Origin: Streptomyces sp. NRRL S-340
GTDB taxonomy: Bacteria; Actinomycetota; Actinomycetes; Streptomycetales; Streptomycetaceae
NCBI RefSeq assembly: GCF_000720185.1
Contig: NZ_JOIY01000019.1
Coordinates: 61,797 to 125,796 of the forward strand
Direction of reading: 5' to 3'
Length of the DNA stretch: 64,000 nt
Shown here piece after piece: positions 27,031 through 35,093 of the stretch. The notes beneath the pieces are model-generated. The model did not search any database. It saw only the letters and a list, made by a program, of their open reading frames with translations, and had not been told where the DNA came from. Each line of letters opens with the position of its first letter. Within the stretch, counting starts at the first letter, position 1. A program made the translations under genes and the position numbers.

Positions 27031-28632
27031 GTGGATCCGGTGATCGTCGTCGGAGCGGGGCCCGTCGGGCTCACGCTCGCCCTGGCGCTGGCACGTCAGG
27101 AAGTGCCGTCCGTCGTGCTCGACGAGACACCGGGCACGGAGCCGGTGCGGGCGGCGCGCACCGTCGTCCTGCGCGAGGACACCGCCGCCCTCGTGGAGCG
27201 GCTGGCCGGTACCCCGCTCGGCCGGGCCGGACTGCGCTGGGCCGGGTGGTGGTCCATGCGCCGCAAGCAGGTGACCGGCGAGGTCGCCTTCGACGCGGCC
27301 GATCCGGCGCCGCTGCACATCGCCCAGCACGACCTCACCGGCGCCCTGCGCGCCGCCGTGGCCCGCGAGCCGCTGGTCGAACTGGCCACCGACAGCCGGC
27401 TCGACGCCCTGGAACAGGAGACGGCGGGCGTGAGCGCGCACACCCGTGGTGCCGCCGGCACCTGGTGGCGCGGCAGCTACCTCGTCGGCTGCGACGGACC
27501 GCGCTCGACCGTGCGCAAACTCCAGGACATCCGGTTTCCCGGCCGCACCGCCGTCGAGCGGTACGCCGTGGCCGCGCTGCGCACCGCGCTCCCTCGGCCC
27601 GAGGAAGCGTTCCTCCACCGGAACCCGCCGTGGCGGACGTCCGGCCCCTCTGCCGGTGAGATCACCGCTCGGCCGCTGCCGGACGGCGTGTGGCGCCTCG
27701 ACTGGCTGCTGCCGCCCGGCAAGGACCTGGTCACCCCCGAACTGCTGCTCGCCCGCATCCGCGAGACCCTCACCGGCTGGACCGGCGAGAGCGCACCGGC
27801 GTACGAACTGCTGGACACCGGCGTGCACACGGTGCATCACCGGGTGGCCCGCCGCTGGCGCAACGGACGCGTCCTCCTGGCCGGGGACGCGGCGCACCTG
27901 CTGGGCGCGTTCGGCACCCAGGGACTGGACGAGGGACTGCGCGACGCCGACAACCTCGCCTGGAAACTGGCCCTCGCCTGGCACCACGGCCCGCACGAGG
28001 CGCTGCTCGACAGCTACCAGACGGAGCGGCGGGCGGTCGTCGCCTCCCGGCTGCGCGCCGCCGACCAGCTGCTGCCCGTGCTGCGCGGGGGCGGCGGGCT
28101 GCGGTCCTACGTCCCCGGGGCGGCGCGCGGACACGACGCGTCGCTGATGGACGGCCACCTGGGGCGCGGAACCCTGGGTGCGCCGGGGGCGTACGCGGAC
28201 TCGCCGCTCGCCCCCCCGGGCTTCGAGGCGGAGGCACCCGTGGACACGCCCCCCGGAGCAGCGGTCGCGGACGTGGTGGTGACCGCGGAGGACGGCTCGT
28301 TCGTACCGCTGCGGGACCGGCTCGGCCGCGGGGCGCTGCTGGTCGTGCTGGTGGCGCCGGGCACGGTGGTGTGGGAGCGCCGGCACTGGGTGAGCGCCGG
28401 GATCATGCCCCGGCTGGCCGCCGCGGTGGCCGCGCTGCCGCACCCCGCCGAACTGCTGGTGGCCGAGAGCTACCCGGGCGCGGCGCCGCACACCGTGCTC
28501 CTGGTGCGCCCCGACGGGCACCTGGTCACCGCGCTGAGCGGGGTCCGCCCCGCCGACCTGTACACCGCGGCCGAGGCCACCCTGGGCGGCGCGGCACCCG
28601 CCGGTGCCCGGGCGGAGGCCGGCGCCCACTGA
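27031..28632 (+). CDS. FAD-dependent aromatic monooxygenase (PheA/TfdB, rebeccamycin-type)
   Basis: A 533-residue class A flavoprotein hydroxylase. It shows the dinucleotide fold VIVVGAGPVGLTLALALA at the start, a GCDGPRSTVRK segment (the DG motif), the second FAD motif GDAAHLLGAFGTQGLDEGLRD near residue 286, and a C-terminal thioredoxin-like domain (about 420-533) common in polyketide hydroxylases. It should use NAD(P)H and O2 to hydroxylate an aromatic substrate. The GTG at 27031 is the start closest to the FAD fold with an AGGGGG upstream; an ATG at 26941 is possible. It stands alone, so its pathway is unknown. The 3' end overlaps an opposing Pro-rich ORF. Confidence 0.85.
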   Translation: MDPVIVVGAGPVGLTLALALARQEVPSVVLDETPGTEPVRAARTVVLREDTAALVERLAGTPLGRAGLRWAGWWSMRRKQVTGEVAFDAADPAPLHIAQHDLTGALRAAVAREPLVELATDSRLDALEQETAGVSAHTRGAAGTWWRGSYLVGCDGPRSTVRKLQDIRFPGRTAVERYAVAALRTALPRPEEAFLHRNPPWRTSGPSAGEITARPLPDGVWRLDWLLPPGKDLVTPELLLARIRETLTGWTGESAPAYELLDTGVHTVHHRVARRWRNGRVLLAGDAAHLLGAFGTQGLDEGLRDADNLAWKLALAWHHGPHEALLDSYQTERRAVVASRLRAADQLLPVLRGGGGLRSYVPGAARGHDASLMDGHLGRGTLGAPGAYADSPLAPPGFEAEAPVDTPPGAAVADVVVTAEDGSFVPLRDRLGRGALLVVLVAPGTVVWERRHWVSAGIMPRLAAAVAALPHPAELLVAESYPGAAPHTVLLVRPDGHLVTALSGVRPADLYTAAEATLGGAAPAGARAEAGAH

Positions 28633-29108
28633 GACACCCGACCGGGGGAGCGGACAGGCCGTCCCGGCACGACCGGTCCGGGCCGCGACGTGGCGTGGCT
28701 CGGGCGGCCTGGAGGTTCTGGGTGGCCTGGGTGGCCTCGGCGTCCTGGGGTGGCTCGGGGGCCTGGGGCGGTTCGGGGCCTGGGGCGGTTCGACGGCCTG
28801 GCGTAGCTCGGGGACCTGGGGCGGTTCGGAACCTGGGGCGGTTCGGGACGTTCGGGGGCCTGGGGCGGTTCGGGACGTTCGGGGGCCTGGGGTGGCTCGG
28901 GGGCCTGGGGCGGTTCGGGACGTTCGGGGGCCGATGGTGGCTCGGGGGCCTGGGGCGGTTCGGGATCTGGACGCCCTGGGGTGGCCTCTGAACGGCCACT
29001 CACCGTCACCGTCGTCCGCATGGTGACAGTGTGTTGACCGCTTCCGTCCCCCATGGTGTACTCCGGATCGTGACCGGCACCGATGTGCGCCTGTGGCGGA
29101 GGGTCCAT
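28470..29108 (-). CDS. Pro-rich repeat protein of unknown function (probable gene)
   Basis: A 212-residue frame whose ATG at 29108 is preceded by GGAGGAGG at ideal spacing, one of the best ribosome sites in the window. The N-terminus (MDPPPQAHIGAGHDPEYTMG) is followed by a Pro/Glu/Arg repeat region with nine-residue units of the APERPEPPQ type, then an Arg/Pro/Ala-rich tail. The last 163 bases overlap the convergent monooxygenase gene, so the true C-terminus may be shorter or the frame broken. I recognise no family. The protein is predicted to be disordered. Confidence 0.5.
   Translation of the reverse strand: MDPPPQAHIGAGHDPEYTMGDGSGQHTVTMRTTVTVSGRSEATPGRPDPEPPQAPEPPSAPERPEPPQAPEPPQAPERPEPPQAPERPEPPQVPNRPRSPSYARPSNRPRPRTAPGPRATPGRRGHPGHPEPPGRPSHATSRPGPVVPGRPVRSPGRVSQWAPASARAPAGAAPPRVASAAVYRSAGRTPLSAVTRCPSGRTRSTVCGAAPG
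28690..28980. repeat. G-rich tandem repeat array (9/27-base units)
   Basis: The plus strand carries units based on CCTGGGGCGGTTCGGGACG-type sequence. Three copies of a 27-base unit start at 28832, 28859 and 28904, mixed with 9- and 18-base partial units. In the minus frame they encode the Pro-rich nonapeptide repeats of the overlapping gene. Such arrays vary in copy number by slippage. Confidence 0.85.
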
Positions 29109-29320
29109 ATGGACCTCCTCCGCTATGCGGGCTGCGTGTGTCGCCCGTCCCGCTGAATTCGCGCCCTCTTCTGCTTCTCTCTTCCGCGCGCCGACGCCTG
29201 CGCAGCGCTGTTCACGCGCTGTGTTCCCGTGTCGTGGCTCCACGGCTGCTCCCTCACCACGCTGTTCTGCGCAGGGGTGCCGTCGCGCGCGTTCCGCGAA
29301 CCCACTTCAGGACGGTGTGC

Positions 29321-29893
29321 ATGTCTGTCTTCTCCTCCCCGTCGGCCCCCGCCCCCTCCCCCGCCCCCACCGCCTCCCTTCCCGCCGCACCCACCACTGA
29401 GCCGCCCACGCAGGCGGAACTCCTCGACTTCGTCCGACGCGCCGCCGCCGACGCGGAGCTGATCGCCTCGCTGCCGCTCGACCCCGAGGGCCGCACCTGG
29501 GTCCGTCTGGACGGGCCCGGGGGCAGTGAGGCCTGGCTGATCGGCTGGCCGCCCCGCACCGGTACCGGCTGGCACGACCACGCCGACTCGGTCGGCGCCT
29601 TCGTCACCGCCACCGGCGAACTCACGGAGAACTCGCTCGCCGCACGGCTGCCCACCGACGGCTGGAAGACCCTGGAACTCACCGAGGGCGTCGACCGCGA
29701 ACGACGGCTGCCGGCCGGTCGGGGGCGCGCCTTCGGCCGACACCACGTCCACGAGGTGCTGAACGAGTCGAGCGACCGGCACGCTGTGTCTGTGCACGCC
29801 TACTACCCGCCGCTGCCCCGGATCCGCCGTTACAGCCGCTCCGGACCGGTGCTGCGCCTGGAGCAGGTGGAGCGCCCCGAGGACTGGCAGTGA
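29321..29893 (+). CDS. Cysteine dioxygenase-family cupin
   Basis: A 190-residue type I cysteine dioxygenase-like protein, which oxidises L-cysteine to cysteine sulfinate with a mononuclear Fe(II). The three-His site is visible: His85 and His87 in GWHDHADS and a His in RHHVHEV (about 141-144). The N-terminus is a Pro/Ala-rich disordered stretch. AGGACGG precedes the ATG at 29321. A rhodanese gene starts just after it, so the two likely act together in sulfur metabolism. Confidence 0.88.
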   Translation: MSVFSSPSAPAPSPAPTASLPAAPTTEPPTQAELLDFVRRAAADAELIASLPLDPEGRTWVRLDGPGGSEAWLIGWPPRTGTGWHDHADSVGAFVTATGELTENSLAARLPTDGWKTLELTEGVDRERRLPAGRGRAFGRHHVHEVLNESSDRHAVSVHAYYPPLPRIRRYSRSGPVLRLEQVERPEDWQ

Positions 29894-29925
29894 GCAGCGA
29901 TGCGACAGACGCGAAAGGACCGGCA

Positions 29926-30339
29926 GTGAGCGACGTGAACGAAGAGCAGACCGGGATCGACGAGTTGCTGGAACAGGTGCGCCGCACCTACGTGCGGGTC
30001 GAACCGCACGAGGCGTACGCCGCCGCCCGGACCGGCGAGGCCCTGCTGGTCGACATCCGCTACGCCGCGCTGCGGGAGCGGGACGGGCTGGTGCCCGGTG
30101 CTCTGGTCGTCGAGCGCAACGAACTGGAGTGGCGGCTTGATCCCCAGGGCAGCCATCGCCTACCCGAGGCCACCGGTCACGACCTGCGCGTCGTCGTCAT
30201 CTGCAACGAGGGCTACGCGTCGAGCCTCGCGGCCGTCTCCCTGCACCAGCTCGGTCTGCGCCGGGCGACCGACCTGGCCGGCGGATTCCAGGCGTGGCGA
30301 TCGGCCGGTCTTCCGGTCCTGGCCCCGGCCCTCCCCTGA
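29926..30339 (+). CDS. Rhodanese-like sulfurtransferase
   Basis: A 137-residue single-domain rhodanese with catalytic Cys93 in the active loop CNEGYASS and the conserved LVDIRYAALRERDGLVPGAL opening. It transfers sulfane sulfur, possibly handling products of cysteine breakdown by the upstream dioxygenase. Start choice: the GTG at 29926 follows AAAGGA with good spacing; a GTG at 29890 overlaps the previous stop and would couple the genes. Either way it is in the same transcript as the dioxygenase. Confidence 0.85.
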   Translation: MSDVNEEQTGIDELLEQVRRTYVRVEPHEAYAAARTGEALLVDIRYAALRERDGLVPGALVVERNELEWRLDPQGSHRLPEATGHDLRVVVICNEGYASSLAAVSLHQLGLRRATDLAGGFQAWRSAGLPVLAPALP

Positions 30340-30364
30340 GACCCCGGGCCTGATTTTCGGGGTC
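30340..30364 (+). terminator. Candidate terminator after the rhodanese gene
   Basis: A seven-base-pair stem (30340-30346 with 30358-30364) with an 11-base loop directly after the stop codon. Modest stability; convergent recX ends 205 bases away. Confidence 0.45.
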
Positions 30365-30569
30365 CCGGGCTCGGACTCCACCTTCCGGCTCGGGACCCTG
30401 GGCACCGGTGGCACCGTCCCAGCCTCGGCTCCCGGGCTCGGGCGTCGCACACCGGCAATCGCCTCTCTGGGCTGGGGCCTGGGCTCCGGCAGCGGCCTCA
30501 CCTCTCGCCCCGGGCGTCGGCCCAGCTCGCGTCTCGGGCTCCGGCGTCAGCCCTCCTCCTGGGGACGCC

Positions 30570-31475
30570 TCAGTACCCCTCCTCCCCGAGGAACTCGGTG
30601 TCCTCGCCCTCCTCCTCCAGTGCCTGGCGCACCACCCGCAGGGCCAGGCCCTGGGAGTAGCCCTTGCGGGCGAGCATGCCCGCCAGACGGCGCAGCCGTT
30701 TGTCACGGTCCAGGCCCCGGGTGGAGCGCAGCTTGCGGGTGACCAGGTCCCGCGCGGTGGCTTCCTCCTGCTCGGCGTCGAGCCGGCCGACGGCCTCGTC
30801 GATCAGCGCCCCGTCGACCCCCTTGGTACGCAGTTCCTGGGCGAGCGCACGACGGGCCAGTCCACGCCCGTGGTGCCGGGACTCCACCCAGGCGTCCGCG
30901 AACGCGCTGTCGTCGATCAGCCCGACCTCCTCGAAACGGGACAGCACCTCCTGCGCCGCGTCGTCCGGGATCTCCCGCTTGCGCAGGGCGTCCGCCAGTT
31001 GCTTGCGGGTGCGCGGGGTCCCGGTGAGCAGGCGCAGACAGATCGCCCGTGCCCGCTCCACCGGGTCCCCCGGAGACTCTCCCTGTTCGGCCCTCGGCGA
31101 GGAAGAGTTGTCTCCGTCCACCGCGGACGCCGCGCCGGTGCCCCGCCGACGACGCCCGCGCCCGCCGTACGGCCCGCCGTCACGCGAGCCGCCCCGGCGT
31201 GCGCCACCTGTGCCGGAGCCGGACGCGCCGCGTGACCCGCCCTGGGCCCGGCGCCGCCCGGCACCGCGCCCGTCGCCTCCGTACGCGTCGGCGTCGTGGG
31301 GGTCATGAGGGTCGTGTCCGTGGACGTCTCCCCCGTGGACGTCGTCCCCGTGAACTACCGGACCGGTGGACGCGCCGGCACCGAGGCGGTCTCCGGTGCC
31401 CCTCCCCCGTGGGGCACCGAAGGCCGGGTCCGCGTACCCGTCCTCGTCCTCGGGCCAGTCCGTTCGCCGTGTCAC
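30570..31475 (-). CDS. recX: Regulatory protein RecX
   Basis: A 301-residue RecX, which binds the RecA filament and limits recombinase activity. The conserved three-helix repeats cover about residues 135-295 (DPVERARAICLRLLTGTPRT ... GLIDDSAFADAWVESR ... RKGYSQGLALRVVRQAL). The first 130 residues are a non-conserved extension rich in His, Asp, Gly and Arg, including a run with six histidines in residues 42-60. The GTG at 31475 lies two bases after the recA stop, so translation is probably coupled to recA and both share its damage-inducible promoter. Confidence 0.92.
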   Translation of the reverse strand: MTRRTDWPEDEDGYADPAFGAPRGRGTGDRLGAGASTGPVVHGDDVHGGDVHGHDPHDPHDADAYGGDGRGAGRRRAQGGSRGASGSGTGGARRGGSRDGGPYGGRGRRRRGTGAASAVDGDNSSSPRAEQGESPGDPVERARAICLRLLTGTPRTRKQLADALRKREIPDDAAQEVLSRFEEVGLIDDSAFADAWVESRHHGRGLARRALAQELRTKGVDGALIDEAVGRLDAEQEEATARDLVTRKLRSTRGLDRDKRLRRLAGMLARKGYSQGLALRVVRQALEEEGEDTEFLGEEGY

Positions 31476-31477
31476 GG

Positions 31478-32605
31478 TCAGCTCTTGGCGGTGGCGGCCT
31501 TGGGCTTGGTCGCCTTGGCGGCCGCCGGGGCGGGCACCGTCTTGGCCGCGTCACCCGTGGCGGTGGCTGCCGTCGCGTCCGCGTCCGGCTCGGCGGCGGG
31601 CTCCTCCGGACGCACGCCGACGCCCAGCTTCACCTTGATCTTCTTCTCGATCTCGTTGGCCAGGTCGGGGTTGTCCTTCAGGAAGTTGCGCGCGTTCTCC
31701 TTGCCCTGGCCGAGCTGGTCGCCCTCGTACGTGTACCAGGCACCGGCCTTGCGGACGAAGCCGTGTTCCACGCCCATGTCGATCAGGCCGCCCTCACGGC
31801 TGATGCCCTGGCCGTAGAGGATGTCGAACTCCGCCTGCTTGAAGGGCGGCGCGACCTTGTTCTTGACGACCTTGCAGCGGGTGCGGTTGCCGACCGCCTC
31901 CGTGCCGTCCTTCAGGGTCTCGATGCGGCGGATGTCGATGCGCACCGAGGCGTAGAACTTCAGCGCGCGGCCACCGGTCGTGGTCTCCGGCGAGCCGAAC
32001 ATCACGCCGATCTTCTCGCGCAGCTGGTTGATGAAGATCGCGGTGGTCTTCGACTGGTTGAGCGCGCTGGTGATCTTGCGCAGGGCCTGGCTCATCAGAC
32101 GGGCCTGCAGACCGACGTGGCTGTCGCCCATCTCGCCCTCGATCTCCGCGCGCGGCACGAGCGCGGCGACGGAGTCGATGACGATGAGGTCGAGCGCGCC
32201 GGAGCGGACCAGCATGTCCACGATCTCCAGCGCCTGCTCGCCGTTGTCCGGCTGGGAGAGGATCAGGTTGTCGATGTCGACGCCGAGCTTCCTCGCGTAC
32301 TCGGGGTCGAGGGCGTGCTCGGCGTCCACGAAGGCGACCTGGCCGCCGGCCCGCTGCGCGTTCGCCACTGCGTGCAGGGTCAGGGTCGTCTTGCCGGAGG
32401 ACTCCGGGCCGTAGATCTCCACGACGCGGCCGCGCGGCAGGCCGCCGACGCCGAGGGCCACGTCGAGCGCGGTCGACCCGGTCGGGATGACCTCGATGGG
32501 CTCGTTCGACCGCTCGCCCATGCGCATGACCGCGCCCTTGCCGAATTGCCGTTCAATCTGTGCGAGCGCGGCGTCCAGCGCCTTCTCGCGGTCGGTTCCT
32601 GCCAT
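31478..32605 (-). CDS. recA: Recombinase RecA
   Basis: A 375-residue RecA, the DNA-dependent ATPase that drives homologous pairing and LexA self-cleavage. Walker [10 protein letters not shown] is at residues 66-74, Walker B is [12 protein letters not shown], the DNA-binding loops and [11 protein letters not shown] are intact, and the C-terminus carries an Ala/Lys/Thr-rich tail typical of streptomycetes. The ATG at 32605 follows GGTGGA. Upstream lie a RecA-NDp-type promoter and a LexA-type box. recX follows two bases after the stop. Confidence 0.98.
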   Translation of the reverse strand: MAGTDREKALDAALAQIERQFGKGAVMRMGERSNEPIEVIPTGSTALDVALGVGGLPRGRVVEIYGPESSGKTTLTLHAVANAQRAGGQVAFVDAEHALDPEYARKLGVDIDNLILSQPDNGEQALEIVDMLVRSGALDLIVIDSVAALVPRAEIEGEMGDSHVGLQARLMSQALRKITSALNQSKTTAIFINQLREKIGVMFGSPETTTGGRALKFYASVRIDIRRIETLKDGTEAVGNRTRCKVVKNKVAPPFKQAEFDILYGQGISREGGLIDMGVEHGFVRKAGAWYTYEGDQLGQGKENARNFLKDNPDLANEIEKKIKVKLGVGVRPEEPAAEPDADATAATATGDAAKTVPAPAAAKATKPKAATAKS

Positions 32606-32648
32606 GGGTTCCACCCGATTTGCTTGAGTCGATCGCTTCACGTCAAAG

Positions 32649-32671
32649 ACGCTAACGCCTGCCACTGACAA
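32649..32671 (-). promoter_or_regulatory. RecA-NDp-type (LexA-independent) damage promoter of recA
   Basis: On the minus strand TTGTCAGTGGC (32671-32661), six bases, then TAGCGT (32654-32649). This matches the actinobacterial RecA-NDp consensus TTGTCAGTGGC-N6-TAGGGT, with one mismatch in the -10 part. In mycobacteria this class is activated by PafBC and related to ClgR targets. It lies 44 bases before the recA ATG. Confidence 0.88.
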
Positions 32672-32770
32672 TGCGCCTCGACGCCCGTCCGGCCTGTGGA
32701 TAACCAGAGGGCAAAACGCCCTATAGGTGGGCGAAATCCCCTCGGTTGAGCCTCACCGGCGCCTCCATAA

Positions 32771-32782
32771 GAATGGATGTTC
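32771..32782. promoter_or_regulatory. LexA (SOS) box upstream of recA
   Basis: Minus-strand GAACATCCATTC, an imperfect version of the Gram-positive SOS box GAAC-N4-GTTC, located 166 bases before the recA ATG. The same sequence is known upstream of recA in other streptomycetes. Confidence 0.75.
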
Positions 32783-32971
32783 GATTTTCGTGTCAAGCGC
32801 ACCACGCACCACCCCAGCCCCGGGGACCGGCCCCTGAACCAGCGCCGTCCCCGCCTGCTCCCAACGGGGTACAACAGGTGCCTCCACCCGGACGACGCCG
32901 GGAGGCGGCGCCGCCGTGAGGCTGCCGCCATGGCAGTCCCCACTCCCCCGCCGCGCCCGTCACACCTGACC

Positions 32972-33402
32972 ATGGAGACACCCTCTGACACGGCGGTGTC
33001 GATGACGCTCGCCGTGGGCGGCGGGGTCCTCGTGGTCCTCCTGACCGCGTTCGCCCCGGCGTCCCTGCGGCGCCGTCCCGAGGGGCCCGCGGGGACGGCC
33101 CCCGCGCTGCGCTCCGGGGTCGCGGTCCTGCTCGTCGCCCTCGCCTCGGGTACCGCGATGATCGCGCGCGGGGCGGTGCCGACCCGGACCGGTCACCAGG
33201 AGGCGGCGTACCGCTCGGCGGCCCCGCTCAAGCCGCTGCACGACGTGAGTCTGCACGCCGCCTGGTACTGCCCGCGCCGGCCTGGCTGCCCTCCCGCGCC
33301 GCTTCGGACACACAGGTCCGTGGGCGGACCGTCGCCGCCGCGGCCGGCGTCTGTGCGGCGGCGGTCGCCGGCGCCGCAGCCCGGGCGGGCCTCAGCCTGT
33401 GA
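32972..33402 (+). pseudogene. Small membrane protein gene, apparently frameshifted
   Basis: From the ATG at 32972 (or 32930) the frame encodes METPSDTAVSMTLAVGGGV and two hydrophobic segments (about 33000-33060 and 33110-33180), reaching HDVSLHAAW. There the frame turns into Arg/Pro-rich sequence that runs on into the opposing permease gene. In the frame shifted by one missing base at about 33260, coding resumes as LVLPAPAWLPSRAASD and a third hydrophobic segment, ending at a TGA at 33400-33402, just short of the convergent gene. A one-base deletion in the GCCGCC-TGG tract explains both. It may be a real mutation or a sequencing error. Function is unknown. Confidence 0.6.
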
Positions 33403-33414
33403 CGTCCCGCCGGT

Positions 33415-34761
33415 TCACTCGCCGGTGGCGCCTTCCTCGGCCACCGCGGCGCCCCCGGTCTCCGCCGCCCGGGTCCCGGCCACCGCCGCCGCGGTACCGG
33501 ACTCCTGCCGGGCGGCACCCGGCTCCTGGGTCCTGGCCGGCTCCGCCGCCCACAGCCGTCGTACGCGGGTGCGCAGGGCCGGTGCCGGGGTCCGGGTGCG
33601 GTGACCGTGGACGCGGGGGTCGTCGGTGACGGCGTACCGCTTCACGTACGCCCCCAGGAAGGCCTGCAGGGTGGCGACCGCCGGGATGGCGATCAGCGCA
33701 CCGACGGCACCGAGCAGTGCGGTGCCCGCGATGACCGAGCCGAAGGCGACCGCCGGGTGGATGTCGACGGTCTTCGCGGTCAGCTTGGGCTGCAGCATGT
33801 AGTTCTCGAACTGCTGGTAGACCACGACGAAGACCAGCACCCACAGCGCGTACCACGGGTTGACCGTGAAGGCGATCAGCATCGGCAGGGCGCCCGCGAG
33901 ATAGGTGCCGATGGTCGGGATGAACTGCGACACGAGGCCCACCCACACGCCGAGCACGGGCGCGTACGGGACGCCCAGCGCCTGGAGCAGGACGTAGTGC
34001 GCAACCCCGGAGACGAGCGCCATGAGACTGCGCGAGTACAGGTAGCCGCCCGTCTTGTCGACGGCGATCTCCCACGCGCGCAGCACCTCGGCCTGGCGGG
34101 CGGGCGGCAGCACCGAGCACAGGGCACGGCGCAGCCGCGGCCCGTCGGCGGCGAAGTAGAACGAGAACAGGCCGATCGTGAGCATCTGGAAGAGGCCGCC
34201 GAGCACCTGCGTGGACACGTCGAGCACACCGGCGGCGCCGTTCTGCGCGTACTTGCGCAGCCAGTCGGAGTGGAGCAGCCCTTCCTGGATGTCGACCCGC
34301 CGCAGCTCGGTGTGGAACTTCGCGTTGACCCAGTGGATGACGGAGTCGAGGTACTCGGGGAAACCCTCGACCATCTTGATGATCTGCCCGGCGAGCATCG
34401 ACCCGAGCAGGGTGACGAAACCCGCGACGGCGACCGTCAGGCCCAGGAAGACCAGGAAGGTGGCGAACCCCCGGCGCATGCCGCGGGCCGCCATGCGGCT
34501 CACCGCGGGTTCGATGGCCAGGGCCAGGAAGAACGCGATGAGGATGTTGACCAGCAGGCCGGTCACCTGGTGGAAGGCCCAGCTGCCGAACTGGAAGGCG
34601 GCCACGAGCGCGAGGGCGAGCACCATGGCGCGGGGCAGCCAGCGCGGCATGCGCGCGGTCGGCCGGGCAGCGCCCTCGGCGGGGGGCCGGGGAGGCGGTG
34701 TCGTACCGGTCGGGGTGGTGTGCGGGGTCGTCTGCCCGGACTCGTCAGTGGGTGCCACCAT
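33415..34761 (-). CDS. AI-2E family transporter (TqsA/YdiK-like permease)
   Basis: A 448-residue membrane protein of the AI-2E transporter family, with about eight hydrophobic segments and the family signature VGLVSQFIPTIGTYLAGALP followed by YQQFENYMLQPKLTAK. Family members move autoinducer-2, ions or unknown solutes; the substrate here cannot be assigned. N-terminal (about 1-45) and C-terminal (about 375-448) tails are Pro/Thr/Ala-rich and disordered. I start at the ATG at 34761; an in-frame GTG at 34776 is possible. It is convergent with the broken membrane gene. Confidence 0.85.
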   Translation of the reverse strand: MVAPTDESGQTTPHTTPTGTTPPPRPPAEGAARPTARMPRWLPRAMVLALALVAAFQFGSWAFHQVTGLLVNILIAFFLALAIEPAVSRMAARGMRRGFATFLVFLGLTVAVAGFVTLLGSMLAGQIIKMVEGFPEYLDSVIHWVNAKFHTELRRVDIQEGLLHSDWLRKYAQNGAAGVLDVSTQVLGGLFQMLTIGLFSFYFAADGPRLRRALCSVLPPARQAEVLRAWEIAVDKTGGYLYSRSLMALVSGVAHYVLLQALGVPYAPVLGVWVGLVSQFIPTIGTYLAGALPMLIAFTVNPWYALWVLVFVVVYQQFENYMLQPKLTAKTVDIHPAVAFGSVIAGTALLGAVGALIAIPAVATLQAFLGAYVKRYAVTDDPRVHGHRTRTPAPALRTRVRRLWAAEPARTQEPGAARQESGTAAAVAGTRAAETGGAAVAEEGATGE

Positions 34762-34818
34762 GCCAGTGTCGCCCACGCCACCGACAGTCCCGTACGGCCC
34801 GGCCGCCTTTGTGACCGG

Positions 34819-35013
34819 TCAGCGTCTTTCCCCTGGGACGTTCATCACGTGGCAGACCACGCGCCAGACGTCCTTGGCCTCCCAGCCGGCCGCCAGCGCC
34901 TCGTGCACCGTGCGCCCGCCCAGTTCGGACATGACGTGATCGCGCGCGAAGGTTTCGGCGTACCCGGCACCGAAGTGCTCCGCCATCCGCTCCCAGAAGA
35001 CCGTCAACCGCAT
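34819..35013 (-). CDS. DUF3046 small protein
   Basis: A 64-residue protein matching the actinobacterial DUF3046 family: RLTVFWERMAEHFG at the start, then the HEALAAGWEAKDVWRVVC core. GGGGGC precedes the ATG. This family is nearly always found close to recA in actinobacteria, as here. Its function is not known. Confidence 0.88.
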   Translation of the reverse strand: MRLTVFWERMAEHFGAGYAETFARDHVMSELGGRTVHEALAAGWEAKDVWRVVCHVMNVPGERR

Positions 35014-35093
35014 GCCCCCAGTATCCCGCCCCTGGGAGTGACCCCCGGCCGGGACGGCCTGCGCGGACGGTGGGGCACCCTACGGTCTGAACC

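Noticed and set aside
28690..28980. Repeat array considered as a CRISPR
   Set aside because: Units are 9/27 bases, contiguous and coding-phased, with no unique spacers and no cas genes.
28604..29026. Plus-strand Gly/Leu/Trp/Arg-rich repeat frame over the G-rich array
   Set aside because: It has no ribosome site and starts inside the previous gene; the minus-strand frame has the far better start signal.
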